A stretch of DNA of 64,000 nt from Linnemannia hyalina (GCA_019671135.1 JAHRHY010000011.1:992001-1056000); one strand, 5' to 3'; numbered from the stretch's first letter, positions 35,615 through 47,367 are shown. Numbers and translations: made by a program. The notes: generated from the letters alone by a model not told the origin.

Positions 35615-37996
35615 ATGGCGTCATATAGATCCCTATATATGTCAGCCTCTCCTCTCCCACCAACATATACACCCCCACCAAAGTCCCGGACGTCCATCCC
35701 AGGTCGTCTGGACTATCGTCGCCTCCTCTTCACCCTTCTCAGTCTCCACTCATTACACTCCTTCTCCTCCATATCAAAACCATCATCATCACTCTTCGCC
35801 GATGCGGCGATATCATGCACATATCCAAACTACTTGACCGAGGTCAAGGCCGGAGACACCTCAGTCCTCTCCTGGCAGGTTTCGAACGTGGACATCGCTA
35901 GCTACGACAGTCTATCGGCTACCCTCTACTGCATGGATCTCAACGGTCCACAGGGTGGGATGTGGAGAACCATCAAGACCATCTTCTCGAACAAGGGTCT
36001 CGTCAGCACCCAAGGCGAAGTCAAGTTCTCGGTCCCCAACTGCGGTGCCCTGGCTAACAACGCCGCTATTCGAATCGTCGCACTCGGTCAAGGGTCTGCT
36101 ACCCAAAACGATGCCTGCTATTTCCAGATGGATACCAAGGCTGCCGTCAATCCTCTTCCTACCACTACTACTACCACCACACAAGCAGTCGTTCAACCCA
36201 CTACGACAGCCACTAAAGATCCTCCCGTAGTCACTACTAATAATCCCACAGGAACTCTTCTCCCACCAATGACCCCTCCCGGCACTATTTCCACCATCTC
36301 GGGCCAACCCCCTACGACAGCAACGACACTCACAAACGGTTCTCCTTCAGTAATGCCCACCATCGTCACGACCATCTCCGGCACTGTTATCAGCATCCCT
36401 TACCCTCCTACCAAGCCCTATCCACCACTCCCACCGTTACCTCCTGTCGAGGTGCCACCGTCTTCAAGTGGCGGCGGCAATGGTCAGACCAAAACGCTCC
36501 TGGCGAGTATCTGCTCGGCCGCTGCACTCGTGATCATTGTCTCGCTCTTGGTCCTGAGAAGGCGGAGGTCAATGCGACAAGGTGGACGCGGTATCAATGG
36601 AAGCCACGGAGTCAAGCTGCCCCATCTCAAGCTCCTTCGCAACCGCAGCAAGTCCGATCAGAAGGAGGGCCGCTTCCACCTCATGGACGACGATGATGAC
36701 TATAATAACCCTGAGATCGATCGACAGGTCGCCACCGCCGCCGCGTCGAAATATCTTCAGCGGTCCCCGTCCCAAGTCCAGCCTCCTCCTGAGCCTGTCC
36801 TCATCGACCTCTCCGAACCGGCTGAGAAGAGTGATCCACAGTCCGCGAGTCATCGGGACTCGAGTCTTTCCTATCCTCCCACGGCCCATCTGGACCCTAC
36901 CTGGCGCCGGTCAACCTCTTTCCCCTATGACTGTGTTGACGATGAGTACACCATGTCATCAATGCGGTCAAGTTGTGAGACCTCCTCAGTAGTCCGCGAG
37001 TACTGGGCGGCCTCCATGGCTGCCCGAACCGAACGTCGTCTTGAAGGCTACCCACCAACAATCGACTTTTACGACGAGGGATCAGTCTTTGGAGACCAAC
37101 AGCGCCGGACGCCGTCCTTCTCGTCCATGTCGCGTAAGGCCGAGATCTTGACACTCGATTCTGCGTCTATTGCCGAGTCGAATGTCCTCCCAGCAGAAGA
37201 CGGATTTCTAAAGCGCCACTACCGCGACACCATGAACTCTGTCCAGAGCTACCTCCAGCGTTCCATGACCATGAGTCTCTCGAGTCTCCATTCGACCTTT
37301 ACATCCTCATCTGAAGAAGAGAACTCGAGTGTCGGTGGTGGTGGTGGGGTTGGTTACGCGCCAAGATCGCGGGGCACCGGGTTCCGTCCTCCTATCGATA
37401 GCGAATTCTTGAGCCACCTCAATATCAAGTCCCTCCGGAGTGAAGAACGCCAACTCGAATACTACACTCACCTCTACCGCCAGAACCCGACCATGACCAT
37501 GAGCACCGTCAACTATGATGATGGCTACGATGCCCCCGTAGCATCAATCGTGACGGGCACGGATAATGATAGTTGGAGGACTAGTTCTGTCCCCTCGCTG
37601 ACGTCGACCAACGACCCGTTCAAGACCTTTGATTCGAACGAGATCTTGCTGGATATGGATCCTTTTGCCGACCAGCACGCCATTTCCTTCCCTCCTCTTC
37701 CTTCTTCCTCTTCTTCTGGAAGACGTCCTTTGTCGAGCGGTTTTTCGTCCACTAAACGGAATCCAGCGACCGTGGCAGGAAGTGGCAGTGGATCGACAGA
37801 TACGACACCGACAAACAGCAGAGCGCTGATGGTCGTTAACATTTCCAGTCCTAGTCTAGTTGTGAATGCTGAAGAAGATGGGCGGTCCAACTCTACTCTC
37901 CTGGGCTCGTTCCCGATCCCTCCTCCTATCACATCTGAATCTGTGCTTGTCCGGTCGTCCTCTGGACATTCTTCGTCTACTACCCGCAGCTCATAG
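35615..37996 (+). CDS. Single-pass cell-surface protein with cysteine-containing ectodomain and Thr/Pro stalk
   Basis: A 793-residue single-exon protein, not assigned to a named gene. A hydrophobic stretch (about 36-62, LLFTLLSLHSLHSF) is a likely signal sequence. The ectodomain (about 65-178) has cysteines at 68, 106, 143 and 168 and a pattern (aGDTSVLSWQVS, VKFSVPNCG, AIRIVALG) that recalls the Kre9/Knh1-like Ser/Thr-rich cell-wall domain. A Thr/Pro-rich stalk (about 180-290) follows, then one membrane helix (about 294-314) with a stop-transfer RRRR at 315-318. The cytoplasmic tail of about 475 residues is Ser/Pro/Asp-rich and probably disordered. The layout is like fungal wall-stress sensors, but that role is inference. 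An in-frame ATG eight codons downstream could also start the protein. Confidence 0.75.
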   Translation: MASYRSLYMSASPLPPTYTPPPKSRTSIPGRLDYRRLLFTLLSLHSLHSFSSISKPSSSLFADAAISCTYPNYLTEVKAGDTSVLSWQVSNVDIASYDSLSATLYCMDLNGPQGGMWRTIKTIFSNKGLVSTQGEVKFSVPNCGALANNAAIRIVALGQGSATQNDACYFQMDTKAAVNPLPTTTTTTTQAVVQPTTTATKDPPVVTTNNPTGTLLPPMTPPGTISTISGQPPTTATTLTNGSPSVMPTIVTTISGTVISIPYPPTKPYPPLPPLPPVEVPPSSSGGGNGQTKTLLASICSAAALVIIVSLLVLRRRRSMRQGGRGINGSHGVKLPHLKLLRNRSKSDQKEGRFHLMDDDDDYNNPEIDRQVATAAASKYLQRSPSQVQPPPEPVLIDLSEPAEKSDPQSASHRDSSLSYPPTAHLDPTWRRSTSFPYDCVDDEYTMSSMRSSCETSSVVREYWAASMAARTERRLEGYPPTIDFYDEGSVFGDQQRRTPSFSSMSRKAEILTLDSASIAESNVLPAEDGFLKRHYRDTMNSVQSYLQRSMTMSLSSLHSTFTSSSEEENSSVGGGGGVGYAPRSRGTGFRPPIDSEFLSHLNIKSLRSEERQLEYYTHLYRQNPTMTMSTVNYDDGYDAPVASIVTGTDNDSWRTSSVPSLTSTNDPFKTFDSNEILLDMDPFADQHAISFPPLPSSSSSGRRPLSSGFSSTKRNPATVAGSGSGSTDTTPTNSRALMVVNISSPSLVVNAEEDGRSNSTLLGSFPIPPPITSESVLVRSSSGHSSSTTRSS

Positions 37997-40035
37997 CCCC
38001 CCAACTGGTTCCTTCCAACACATACTTTGTCCTCTCTTTTTGATATCCCAATCTTGACATGACCTGTAGTGTGCCTCTCCTCTCCCACAAAGAAAAATAA
38101 GAAAAAATAAAAAGACAACCAAAACAAAAATACAACAACTTGCCTTTCCCCTTCCTTTTCTTCTTACAACTTGAGGTCTACACGTGGAGTACACTGACTC
38201 GCGTCGATGGGAATAAAATTTTGCTATTCTTTTTCCTTTTACCTTTTGCCAGGATGAAGTCGACACACATTGCCAGTCCCGTAGTTTGTGTTTTCAAGTC
38301 GTGTAAGTAAACCACCTGCAAAAACAATTCCCGCCACCCCACCATCCTTTATTTATGCGAACTGGAGGGCGTGTGACATGCCACATGCCCAGGTAGCTGC
38401 TGCAAGGTACACAACAAGATCAACAACCAACAACTAAAAAAGGAGAACAGCTGTCGCAATGGTAACAAAAACATATACGATTGGATATCAGTCGTGTCGA
38501 CGCCCTCCCTACATGACCGTGCACATACTTTCGGTATCACCAAGAGATAAAAGATAAAGCACCGCACAGACGGGAATAAAAGATGATGAACCTGGATGAG
38601 ATAGCACAAATACATCCCCTGCTCCTCCACGGAATCTTTTTTTATTTTTTTTTGGCAACAGCCCAAAAAGCAAAGCATGCTTGAGAACCCTTTTCTTTTA
38701 TGTTTTTATTCTAGTTTCTCGGCCTAAAAGTCAAAGAGAGGAAGTTTAATTACGATACGAGTTGGAACCTGCTTTGATTTAATCACATACATCCCCATAT
38801 ATACTTTTCTCATGCTTATGTTTGCGTCATTCACCAAGCAACGTCGTTAATCAGAAGCGGGGGGGAAAAAAAGATTACCAGAATCAAGAAAGAGTGTGCG
38901 ATGTAGTTTTGTGTTGGATTTTACGTGAGAAGACTTCACAGTTCAGTCTGAACTTCGACCAGGAATGTTTTTTTATTCTTATGTTCTTCTCGGCTCTGTC
39001 ACTCTGCATGAACATGTATGTGTCTGTAGGCATCAGTCAGGGTGATGGGATAAAAATAACCTCATTGTCGCTGGAAAATGGTCAACATCTTTTCAGGGAG
39101 GAGGGCTGCCTGTGTGTGTATGCGCAAGGACAAAGAACAGTAAGGAAAAGAGGATGAGGAAGAGGGGGATTTCGCCCTTGTACAAAGAAACGCGGGGGTC
39201 TATGGTAAACGCTAGCCAAGGAACCAGTCGGGAACAAGACAAAAATCAGGGAGAGAGTAGCACTTAGCCGAGCAGGAAGAAGAGACAAAAGAGAGTTGGT
39301 ATCAGGGGAAGGACAGGAGTGGGACGATGATGAAGGGATCAGAGACAAGAGACGGAGGAATGTGATGACCCTTATTTTGTTACCAGCGGTGGTTTCCTTC
39401 TTCTTCCTCCTCCGTCACTCTAGGCTCTCGCTTAACATATGAACATGACAAACATTCAGCAAATGACGAACAGAGCAGTCTTTGAAGAAGGATATGTTAT
39501 TATTAATCGAGAGTTATTGTACTGGTATGAGGATGTGTAAATGTAAATATGACTTGTAAAGGTGACCATGGATTGAAGGAGGTGGAGAAGAGTGAAGAGA
39601 GAAAAGATAACAAAACAAGGCGAATGCGCCACTCAGGGTGTAAGATAGAAATGATTAATCAGAGAATTAAGGTGAAACAAGATAATGCCTTCTGATTGGT
39701 GCTACACAGTGAAGAGATGCAACAGCCAAGGGTCCAGTGGTGTGGGTGTGCCTGAATTGAACGATGGCACGACCACCAAAATAAACACACGGCACTGTGG
39801 CACTGTACCTTTCGTGTGCCCATAGACAACACTCAGGATTCAATCTTTGCCGTCAGTCGCATCGCATGGCAGGCACCCTTGGCTTGTTCCTTCCTCTCCA
39901 TCGAGACCAGAACCAAACGTCCCCCTCCTCCCCTCCCACTTCCCCTGGTTGCGAATGTCTTGATGTTGATGTTATTTCTCAGTCCAATCTCCGTCCTCCG
40001 CTCGTTGGTCCTGTCCATTGTCTTTTTTTTAGGGT
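37997..40035. other. Intergenic between convergent surface-protein and epimerase genes
   Basis: 2.0 kb of 3' flanks with A-rich stretches near 38090-38120. Nothing gene-like is seen. Confidence 0.5.
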
Positions 40036-41331
40036 TTAGAACAAATGGTTGGTGTTGATTCCTGGTGCAGGGGAACTGGCGGGTGATCGAGTCGAAGCCA
40101 GGGATGTTGATGGTACAGATGCATCAGTGTCGACCGAGATCGACTTGAGTGGCACCTTGGGCACAGAGGTGACAATGGGCAAGAGTGTGGTAGGAAGGGC
40201 AAAGGCCGAGTGAGGTGCTGGTGTGGGTGTGGTGGGGGCCGAGGTCTCGTCTGCGGTGGTGTATCCATCGGGGTTCTGGGTCTGCCAACGCCAGAGATCG
40301 TCGCACATGTCCTGCATGGTCTTTTCTGCCTTCCAGCCAAGTTCCTTGAACGACCGCGAAGGATCTGCAATCACGGTACCAACATCGCCTGCCCTCCGGC
40401 CAACGACCTTGTATGGCAACGATCTTCCGACAGCCTTGGACATCGTGTGGATCATGTCCATGACGGAGTATCCAATACCCGATCCCAAGTTATAGGCGAC
40501 ACAACCTAACAATCTACCGGTGTTCTTTGCTGTCTCGAGCTTGTTCAGCGCAGCAACGTGTCCACGGGCAAGGTCAACAATGTGAATGAAGTCGCGGACT
40601 CCGGTGCCGTCTGGGGAGTCGTAGTCGTCACCAAAGACGCTGATGACTGGGCGACGGCCAATTGCGACCTGAGCGACAAAGGGCATCAGGTTGTTGGGGA
40701 TACCGTTGGGGTCCTCGCCAATCTTGCCAGACTCGTGTGCGCCGACGGGGTTGAAGTACCGGAGGAGGATAATGTTCCACTGGTCGGGCTCGCTGATGGC
40801 AATGTCGGCAAGAATCTCTTCGATGTACTGCTTGGTGCGACCATAGGGGTTCAAGGCTCCGATGGGGGCATCCTCATTGATGGGGTCCTTGGAGGTGGGG
40901 AGGCCGTAGACGGTGGCGGACGAGGAAAAGATCAAGTTCTTGCAGTTGTACTTTTGGAGGAGCTGGATGAGGTTGAGGGAGCCGGTGACATTGGTCTGAT
41001 AGTAGCCAAGAGGGATTTGGGCAGACTCGCCGACGGCCTTGAGGCCGGCAAAGTGGATGCAGGCAGAGAAGGTGTAGAGTTGGAAGACATGCTCCATGGC
41101 AGCAGCGTCGAGGAGGTCGACCTTGTGGAAGACCAGGGAGCCCCTGTTATCCGCCAGGACCTTGGCACGGTGGAGGGCCTCCTCGGACGAGTTGCAGAGG
41201 TTGTCAATGATGACCAGGCGCTTGCCCAGGGAGAGGAGCTGGACAACAGTGTGAGAGCCAATGAAACCGGCGCCCCCGGTGACAAGGATGACCTCCTGGT
41301 CGTTGTTAGTGTTTTGAGTGGCGAGACTCAT
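40036..41331 (-). CDS. GALE: UDP-glucose 4-epimerase (GalE type, no mutarotase domain)
   Basis: Interconverts UDP-galactose and UDP-glucose in the Leloir pathway; a cytosolic NAD-dependent SDR enzyme. Single exon, 431 residues from the chosen start. It has the NAD-binding GGAGFIG at 19-25, the SSSATVYG block near 137-143, and the catalytic Tyr163/Lys167 pair in YGRTK. RYFNPVGAHESGKIGEDP, GTGVRDFIHI, YNLGSG and RRAGDVG follow. It ends after the epimerase fold plus a Pro/Ser/Thr-rich extension (about 355-431) and lacks the aldose 1-epimerase domain fused in yeast Gal10. The open frame runs to 41412, but the upstream 27 codons are leader-like; ATG at 41331 sits just before the conserved fold. 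Confidence 0.95.
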   Translation of the reverse strand: MSLATQNTNNDQEVILVTGGAGFIGSHTVVQLLSLGKRLVIIDNLCNSSEEALHRAKVLADNRGSLVFHKVDLLDAAAMEHVFQLYTFSACIHFAGLKAVGESAQIPLGYYQTNVTGSLNLIQLLQKYNCKNLIFSSSATVYGLPTSKDPINEDAPIGALNPYGRTKQYIEEILADIAISEPDQWNIILLRYFNPVGAHESGKIGEDPNGIPNNLMPFVAQVAIGRRPVISVFGDDYDSPDGTGVRDFIHIVDLARGHVAALNKLETAKNTGRLLGCVAYNLGSGIGYSVMDMIHTMSKAVGRSLPYKVVGRRAGDVGTVIADPSRSFKELGWKAEKTMQDMCDDLWRWQTQNPDGYTTADETSAPTTPTPAPHSAFALPTTLLPIVTSVPKVPLKSISVDTDASVPSTSLASTRSPASSPAPGINTNHLF

Positions 41332-43577
41332 TGGCTCTTGCAGGCCGGAGAAGGTGTTGTGTGGAATGGTGGAAGGGATATGAGATGGTGAGTACCCCGG
41401 CCAGCAGGACAATCGAAAACTAGGGAAGAGATATTAGTGTTGAGAGAGGGATAGGGGAAGAGATGAGAAAGTTTCTCTGTTGATGATGAGGGAGGAGTGG
41501 ATGATGGCGTGAAAAGAAATGAAGGAGTTGATGAGGGCTGAGATGGAGCAGCGGTGGTGGGTGATTAGCGGAGGGAGGTGAGGAGATGTGGGTTGAGGAA
41601 GAGAAGGAAACGGTGAGGAGAGAGAGGGTGAAAAGAGGAGGGAAGATGGAAGGAATGGTGTAGGAAAGACAAAGGAGAGAAGGAGAAAGGAAAGAAGAAG
41701 AAGAGAAAGAGAAGGAAGGTGGAGGAGAAAAGAAAAGAAAAGAAAAGAGAAAAAAGAACGACGGAAGAAGGGACAACAGACAGACCGGCGGATGGACAGG
41801 AAGGAGATAACACATGGAGCAGGGAGGGCCAGGGCCAGGCAACTGGTTGGCAACCACAATTTATTCTTGTAAGCGTAGTGTAAAAAGAGTAATAATAACA
41901 ATAATACCTGTTCAAACAAATAAAGAACAGGCGGGGTTAGGAGAGAGCGAATGGCGACTATTCAACGAGAACCACTACATAACCCTTTTTGCTGCTGCTT
42001 ACTTCTAGGGCACACTCCCTTCGTGGCAACTGCTGTATCCAGTTCCTTTTTCCATCATAAGAGAATGTAAATGCACAGGCAAAAGGAGGTAGAGATGACA
42101 TACCAGGCCATCCTATGCCTTGCCATGCTAACAACAACCGCGACAGAACATCGGTCGGGCAAGAAAGCAAAAAGAATGGCAAAGGCGACGATGCCTGTCA
42201 TTGTAGTTCTTCCAATATTGGTTCTTGATAACCAATCTCTCTTTTCTACTTTCCTTTTTTCACGTTTCCCTCATCCTCTCTCTTCTCTCCTCTCCCGTTG
42301 CCTCCTTCTCTCACCTCTTTTGTCTCTTCTCTCTCGCTTCCGCCTTTTCTCTCCCGGGTCGGGTAACCGGCATGGCCATGATCCCCGATGCACATCCACA
42401 CACAAACGCTGAAAAAATGTCAATCCAGGGGAGAAGGCAACAGAGAGGAAGGGCCTTGGACGTCCGAAATGGAGCTAAGAGGGGATAGTAAGACACTAGG
42501 AAGAAGGCAGGACGCTAAAATGGAGGTACCCGTGAACGAGAAAGGAGGTATGTACATTTTAGATGGCTAATGACTAAAAAAAGGGATTGGCCACAAAGAA
42601 ATGAAGAACGGGCAAAGAGAACGATAAACCGGTCATTGACAATGGAATAGATAGACGTGCATGGACTCGGAAGGAGAGATGGAGACAGAAACGAAGGACA
42701 AAAAATGACGGACAAAAAAAGGCGAACTAGTCAGAGCGTGAGAGAGACGGACAGAAAAAGATCCAGTGAGGTGGGTTTTGGCTGCCACATGGACCTGCAG
42801 ATGCCGCTGCAACTTTCTCAACTGGGCAGCCAACGAACACAACAAAGAGAAAACCTGTGCAGATGAACTCAACTTTCTTACATCCACCGACTTTCTCACC
42901 GACCTGCAGCATTCATTCGATTTTACCCAGACGAGCAGCAAAAAGAAAACATGCCATAAATACGATAGCCTTGCGCCAAGTTCTTTTGAAGAGGCCGAGC
43001 AACAACAACAACGGTTGGTTCAAGTGTTGCCTTTCTTTCATGAAAAGTTGGTGTGATTGTTGCTCCTCCCACTACTTTACTCTCGTGCTCACTCTTTTTT
43101 TTACTTTTTTTTGCTTCTGTCGGAGTAAGGCCGATCAAGCAAGTGGGGGGGGGGGGGATGCTCAAGTGTGCAGTAGACAACAGAAGACACATAAAAGTGT
43201 AAAAAAGATTGCCCATTGGTGAAGCAAGGTAAATTAATGCGCGCAGCGTGGGTCCCCCGTCCACCATGACAACAAAACATGAACTCTAACAAAAAATTCA
43301 ACAGTGCTCTCTTGTTTGTTGTTGCTACAATCGAACCGTTGCGTCCGTCCCAACCGTCGACTGATACGAATGAGATAAGAATGGGCAGACGATAAAATGT
43401 GGTATGTGTGGATGGGCGCGTATTGTGGTCGCTGGATGCTTGTGCACACTTTTTTAATTGAACGTCTATGTGTGTTGAAGTAACTTGTTTCTATCAGTCT
43501 AAATGAGGTAAGGGTATTATTATTTGTGTGAAAAAGGAAGAGAAAAAAAAGCGTCGGTTGAACTATCAAACGCAGGT
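41332..43577. other. Intergenic upstream of the epimerase gene
   Basis: 2.2 kb. 41430-41800 is almost pure A/G on the plus strand, the C/T-rich leader of the epimerase on the other. A 13-base G run sits at 43145-43157. No gene is supported. Confidence 0.5.
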
Positions 43578-44651
43578 TCACTCGATGTAGAGTCCATTCT
43601 TCTCGATAAGCTCCCGGACCGAGGGAAGGACGCACCGGTCGACCAGGGTCCAGTCCTGACTCTTGATCGCATTCCTCACCACCGTCGACGACATCTCTTT
43701 GACCTGAATGCCACGTGCACTCGTCTTCGTCGTAGTGGTCTCAGCTCTTCCTCCTCCTCCTCCTCCTCCACTGCCAATTTCGCCTTCGATGGCTAGAGCG
43801 CCAACCTTCTGTTCTTCTTCATCATCGTCATCAGGGATATCGACCAGGGTGACCTTCTTGCTGTGCCCACTCGCCTCCACAAACTTCATCATCTCATCTC
43901 GGGTACCGTACCCGGGCCTGGACGAGCAAATCACATCGCATTGTTCGAAGAATGGGGCCATGTCCGCATGGACATCATTGTAGTACTTGGGGTCAAAGAG
44001 TCGAGTCATGGTGTCGTGACCCATAATCCATGAGAGCTGGACAGTGTTGGGTGGGTAGTTGTCCAAGATCGGTTGTGCCTTGTCCATAAATCTCGCATGT
44101 ATCTAGTGCGATAGATAGATAGAAGTAGATTAACGGTTATTTGGCTATTCTTATTTTACCATGTTGTATACGTATGTGCGCACCGAGTCACACTTAGGCA
44201 CACAAACATATACAAAAGAGACGACAGAACGTCGCAAACCTCCACTCTCACTCTTGCCTCTACAGAAACTTACAGTGAGTCCAACGGCCGTATGACGAAG
44301 AGTAGGGTCCTCTTTCTCATTGCGAATGGAGTCCATAGCCATAGCCTCCATCATCTCCAGTCGCTCAACAGCTCCTGCACCTGTCTGGCCCTTGTCGACG
44401 TTGTTGGTCGCAAGCAACAGCAACACAGCATCACACCCGACTCGAGCGGCAGCCTTGAGGAGCTGATAGTGTGCCTTAGTTGGAGGGTTGAATGACGAGT
44501 CGAGGACTGCTATCCTGGTTGGGCGAGTGGTGGATGCAGGGCGATCGATTGTGAATGGCCATGAGCTTGTTGCGGTGAGTGTGGTCTGGAAGGGTTTTGG
44601 GGGCAAGTCCTTTGCCTTTGCGAGGGCGAGTTGGAGGAACGGCTTGCGCAT
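43578..44651 (-). CDS. POF1: Nicotinamide mononucleotide adenylyltransferase-like protein (Pof1 type)
   Basis: A nucleotidyltransferase of the NMN adenylyltransferase superfamily, best matched to yeast Pof1-like proteins; expected reaction NMN plus ATP to NAD. Exons 44274-44651 and 43578-44102 on the minus strand, 300 residues. The (S)xFxPxxxxH adenylyltransferase motif is SSFNPPTKAH with Phe54 and His61, and the second nucleotide-binding motif is SSTVVR at about 264-269. WIMGHDTMTRLFDPKYY in the middle is typical of this group. An acidic/Gly-rich insert (DDDDEEEQ and a Gly run) lies at about 215-250. The intron (44103-44273) joins in phase 0. The gene is divergent from the LPMO-like gene. 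Confidence 0.85.
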
Positions 44652-45619
44652 TGATAAGAACGAGTGGTGGGTTGTGGTCGTTGTGGGGTGAGGGGGTGAG
44701 GAGGATGATCCTCATTCAACTGCGAGATCTTTTTCTTGAACTCTCTTTCTCCCATGCAGGTCAGCCAGACCAGGGAGTCAAGTGTTCATCAAGCAGTCAC
44801 CACATCTAATTCAATATTTCAGTCCATGCGTCATGCCATCCTCATTAGCAAAACCTTACTCAGGATGCTGCTTTTTACCCTCCATCATGATTACTGTAGC
44901 AACAACCTGGCCTTTACCTTAAAATGAACCCCAGCCAGCTTGCCAACTACAGCAGTCAGCATTGGCTTAGATCATCTATGAGCGCAAGAGCAAGAGATGT
45001 TCCTTCCTCATTCCTTTCTTTCTCGAAAATCTAGAGTTTCCATCGGGAGTTAGGAAAATAAACGAAACGAAACGATAGAAGTCAAGCTCTCGTGAAAGGA
45101 AGGGAAGGGACCGGTTCCTGAGAAGGGCTACCCAGGGCATCCATCAGCTCTGGTTCCCTAGGCTCCAAGTGGAGTGATCCTATCCAATTCATTTTACACA
45201 CTCATCCGGATCTACATGGGAACAAACGCAGGAATAAAAAAAAAACAATGAACAGTTCCTGATTGCATTTGAAAGGTGTGCGACCCAGTCGAAAAAGAAC
45301 TTCGGGAAACATGTGTCTCAATATTTTGACTTTAACCATGTTTCACTTCACTTGGGCAGGGGTGGAAACTCTTTTTGCACGACTGTTATTCCTTCGTTCC
45401 TTCTGCCCCGCATACACACGCATACTTCACAGACTCACAAGCACGCACACACTTTTCACACACAGACAATCGTTTTTTTTGGCCTTCCTCGGTAAAAAAA
45501 GTTATAAAACGAAAGAAACGCCCACTTTTTTGCTCCTTGCCCCATTTCACGCCTTCCCACTTTCACGCTCCCTTCCCTCCATCCCCCATCCCCCATCCCC
45601 TTCCACTCCCTCGTCTACC

Positions 45620-45677
<58 letters not shown>

Positions 45678-45820
45678 GCTACTTCCTTCACCTCCTCCTT
45701 CCTCTCATCACTACATACCGATTGCCTTTTTCACACTCCTCTCTTTTCGATAATCAACCCTCCTTCCCATCCCATCCCATCCTCCTCATACACAGCCATA
45801 ACTCCCTCACCATCACCATA
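44652..45820. promoter_or_regulatory. Divergent promoter region between POF1-like and LPMO-like genes
   Basis: 1.17 kb. TATAAA at 45503-45508 lies 313-318 bp upstream of the LPMO-like start, which would leave a leader of about 285 nt that includes the (CT)n tract at 45624-45674. No gene is seen. Confidence 0.5.
45624..45674. repeat. (CT)n microsatellite in the LPMO-like gene leader
   Basis: A 51-bp perfect CT run within a longer C/T-rich leader, about 150-200 bp upstream of the start codon. Confidence 0.95.
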
Positions 45821-47367
45821 ATGGCACTCAAGTCCCTCTTCACTTTGGCAACAGCCTTTGCTCTTCTGGCCGTCTTGGCCGAGGCCCATTCCTGGGCTGA
45901 CTGCGTCGACTGGCGCTTCAACGACCCAGCCAAGCCTGGTATGTCCATCCATTCTCCCCTTCTCTTATCTGTGCAATATCACCTTCCTCTCTTTTTACCC
46001 CTGTCTTCCTTCCCTTCCCTCCCTTTGAATTAATGGTGCCTGAAAACACAAAAAGGGTAGAGATAAAGTATCATCCGAAACGCAGCCAACCATACACCCA
46101 AACCCAGTTGGTGTTATCATCAACGCACACTAGTGTTCCTTGTCTTACCCAGCCAACCTTTTTTTTTATGGTGACGGTGGTACTCATTTCTTTTATATTT
46201 TTTACGCCTTCACTGCCGACACGGACAGAGAATTACAACCCGACAATCCACGCATCCTCCTCTCCCTCGCCGCCCGTCCTCTACCTTTCTTTTTGTTGGG
46301 ATTGTTTGTCACTCTTTCCCACTTGCGCACTCGAGACACTCTTGTTCACACCCTCGCAAACAATGACAAAGATACATACGAACAAAAAACAACTAGACAT
46401 CCGCAATATCACTAGCGTCCAAAACAAACATCCAATTCACAACATCAGCAACAACATAAGCAACACTTAGACGCGTTAGGTCATTGTCATTCACTGCTCT
46501 CATTTTCACACCTACCCTCTTTCTCTCTTCTTCCTTGGCTCTCATAACATACGCGCCCACCCTCCCTCCTCATCTTCCTATCCCTCAGCCATATTGTTGT
46601 ACCACAACAAACAAAGGCCAACCTTTCGAGACTATCCACGTAATTAATCTAACTCGTCGTCCATTCTTATTCATCTTCTTTCCCCCGGTAAAACTCACAA
46701 CCATCAAAATATAGGGTGGACGGATAAGCACGGCAAATGCCACGGATGGGCGCGCCAATACCCCGTCAACTCTGGCGTCCGCTTCGGCGGCCTAGACTCC
46801 TCATCCCCCAACCGACACTATCAACAGGATACCAAAGATTTCATCCCCTGCTCCGACAAGTACCACGGCAACGAACCCGGTGCCGACGAAACCCGCCAGA
46901 ACCCCATCTCTCGCGCTTACGGAGGCCGCTTCGGCTCCATGGCCTCCGTAAAGGCCGGAGACAGTATCTGTGTCCGTTGGCCGGCCAAGAACCACGCCGT
47001 CAAGAATGAGCGGGATCGTGGGGTGTTCATCAACATGCCTCCTGCCCCAACCGCCCGCGACCCAAACCAGTCCCAGTTAATGAAGATGACAATTGCGACC
47101 TTGAAGTATAAGAACTGTAACCAAATCTCTGGGGATTCCGATCATACTCCCTGTGGTGGATGTTTCAAGATCCCCGATAACCGGGTTGCAGGAACTTATT
47201 TGGTCCAGTGGCGGTGGGAGTTGAACAACGACGAGTGGTATACCTCTTGCTGGGATTTGCAGGTCACTGCAAAGAATCCCCCCGTTCAGCCTGGTCAGCC
47301 TGGCGAGTCTGTTGCCCGACCCCTTGGTGGCTCGACCTCCATTTTTGCCGAGTTGGCCGAGGACTAA
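45821..47367 (+). CDS. Secreted His-brace protein, candidate lytic polysaccharide monooxygenase
   Basis: A 256-residue secreted protein; exons 45821-45938 and 46715-47367. A signal peptide (about 1-22, ending AEA) would leave His23 as the mature N-terminus (HSWADC), as copper His-brace enzymes need. A second candidate ligand is His133 in WPAKNH, and the C-terminal block YLVQWRWE...EWYTSCW, with Tyr215 as a possible axial residue, resembles chitin-binding type 4/AA10- and AA15-like LPMOs. Eight cysteines in the mature chain suggest four disulfides. The C-terminus is a short Pro/Gly/Gln linker and a Ser-containing tail. Known LPMOs cleave chitin or cellulose oxidatively. Family assignment and substrate are inference. 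The 776-nt intron is unusually long and could hide a small exon. Confidence 0.72.

Noticed and set aside
40558..41391. 277-codon open frame on the plus strand
   Set aside because: It is antisense to the epimerase gene, has no family resemblance, and arises from the strong third-position bias of the real gene.
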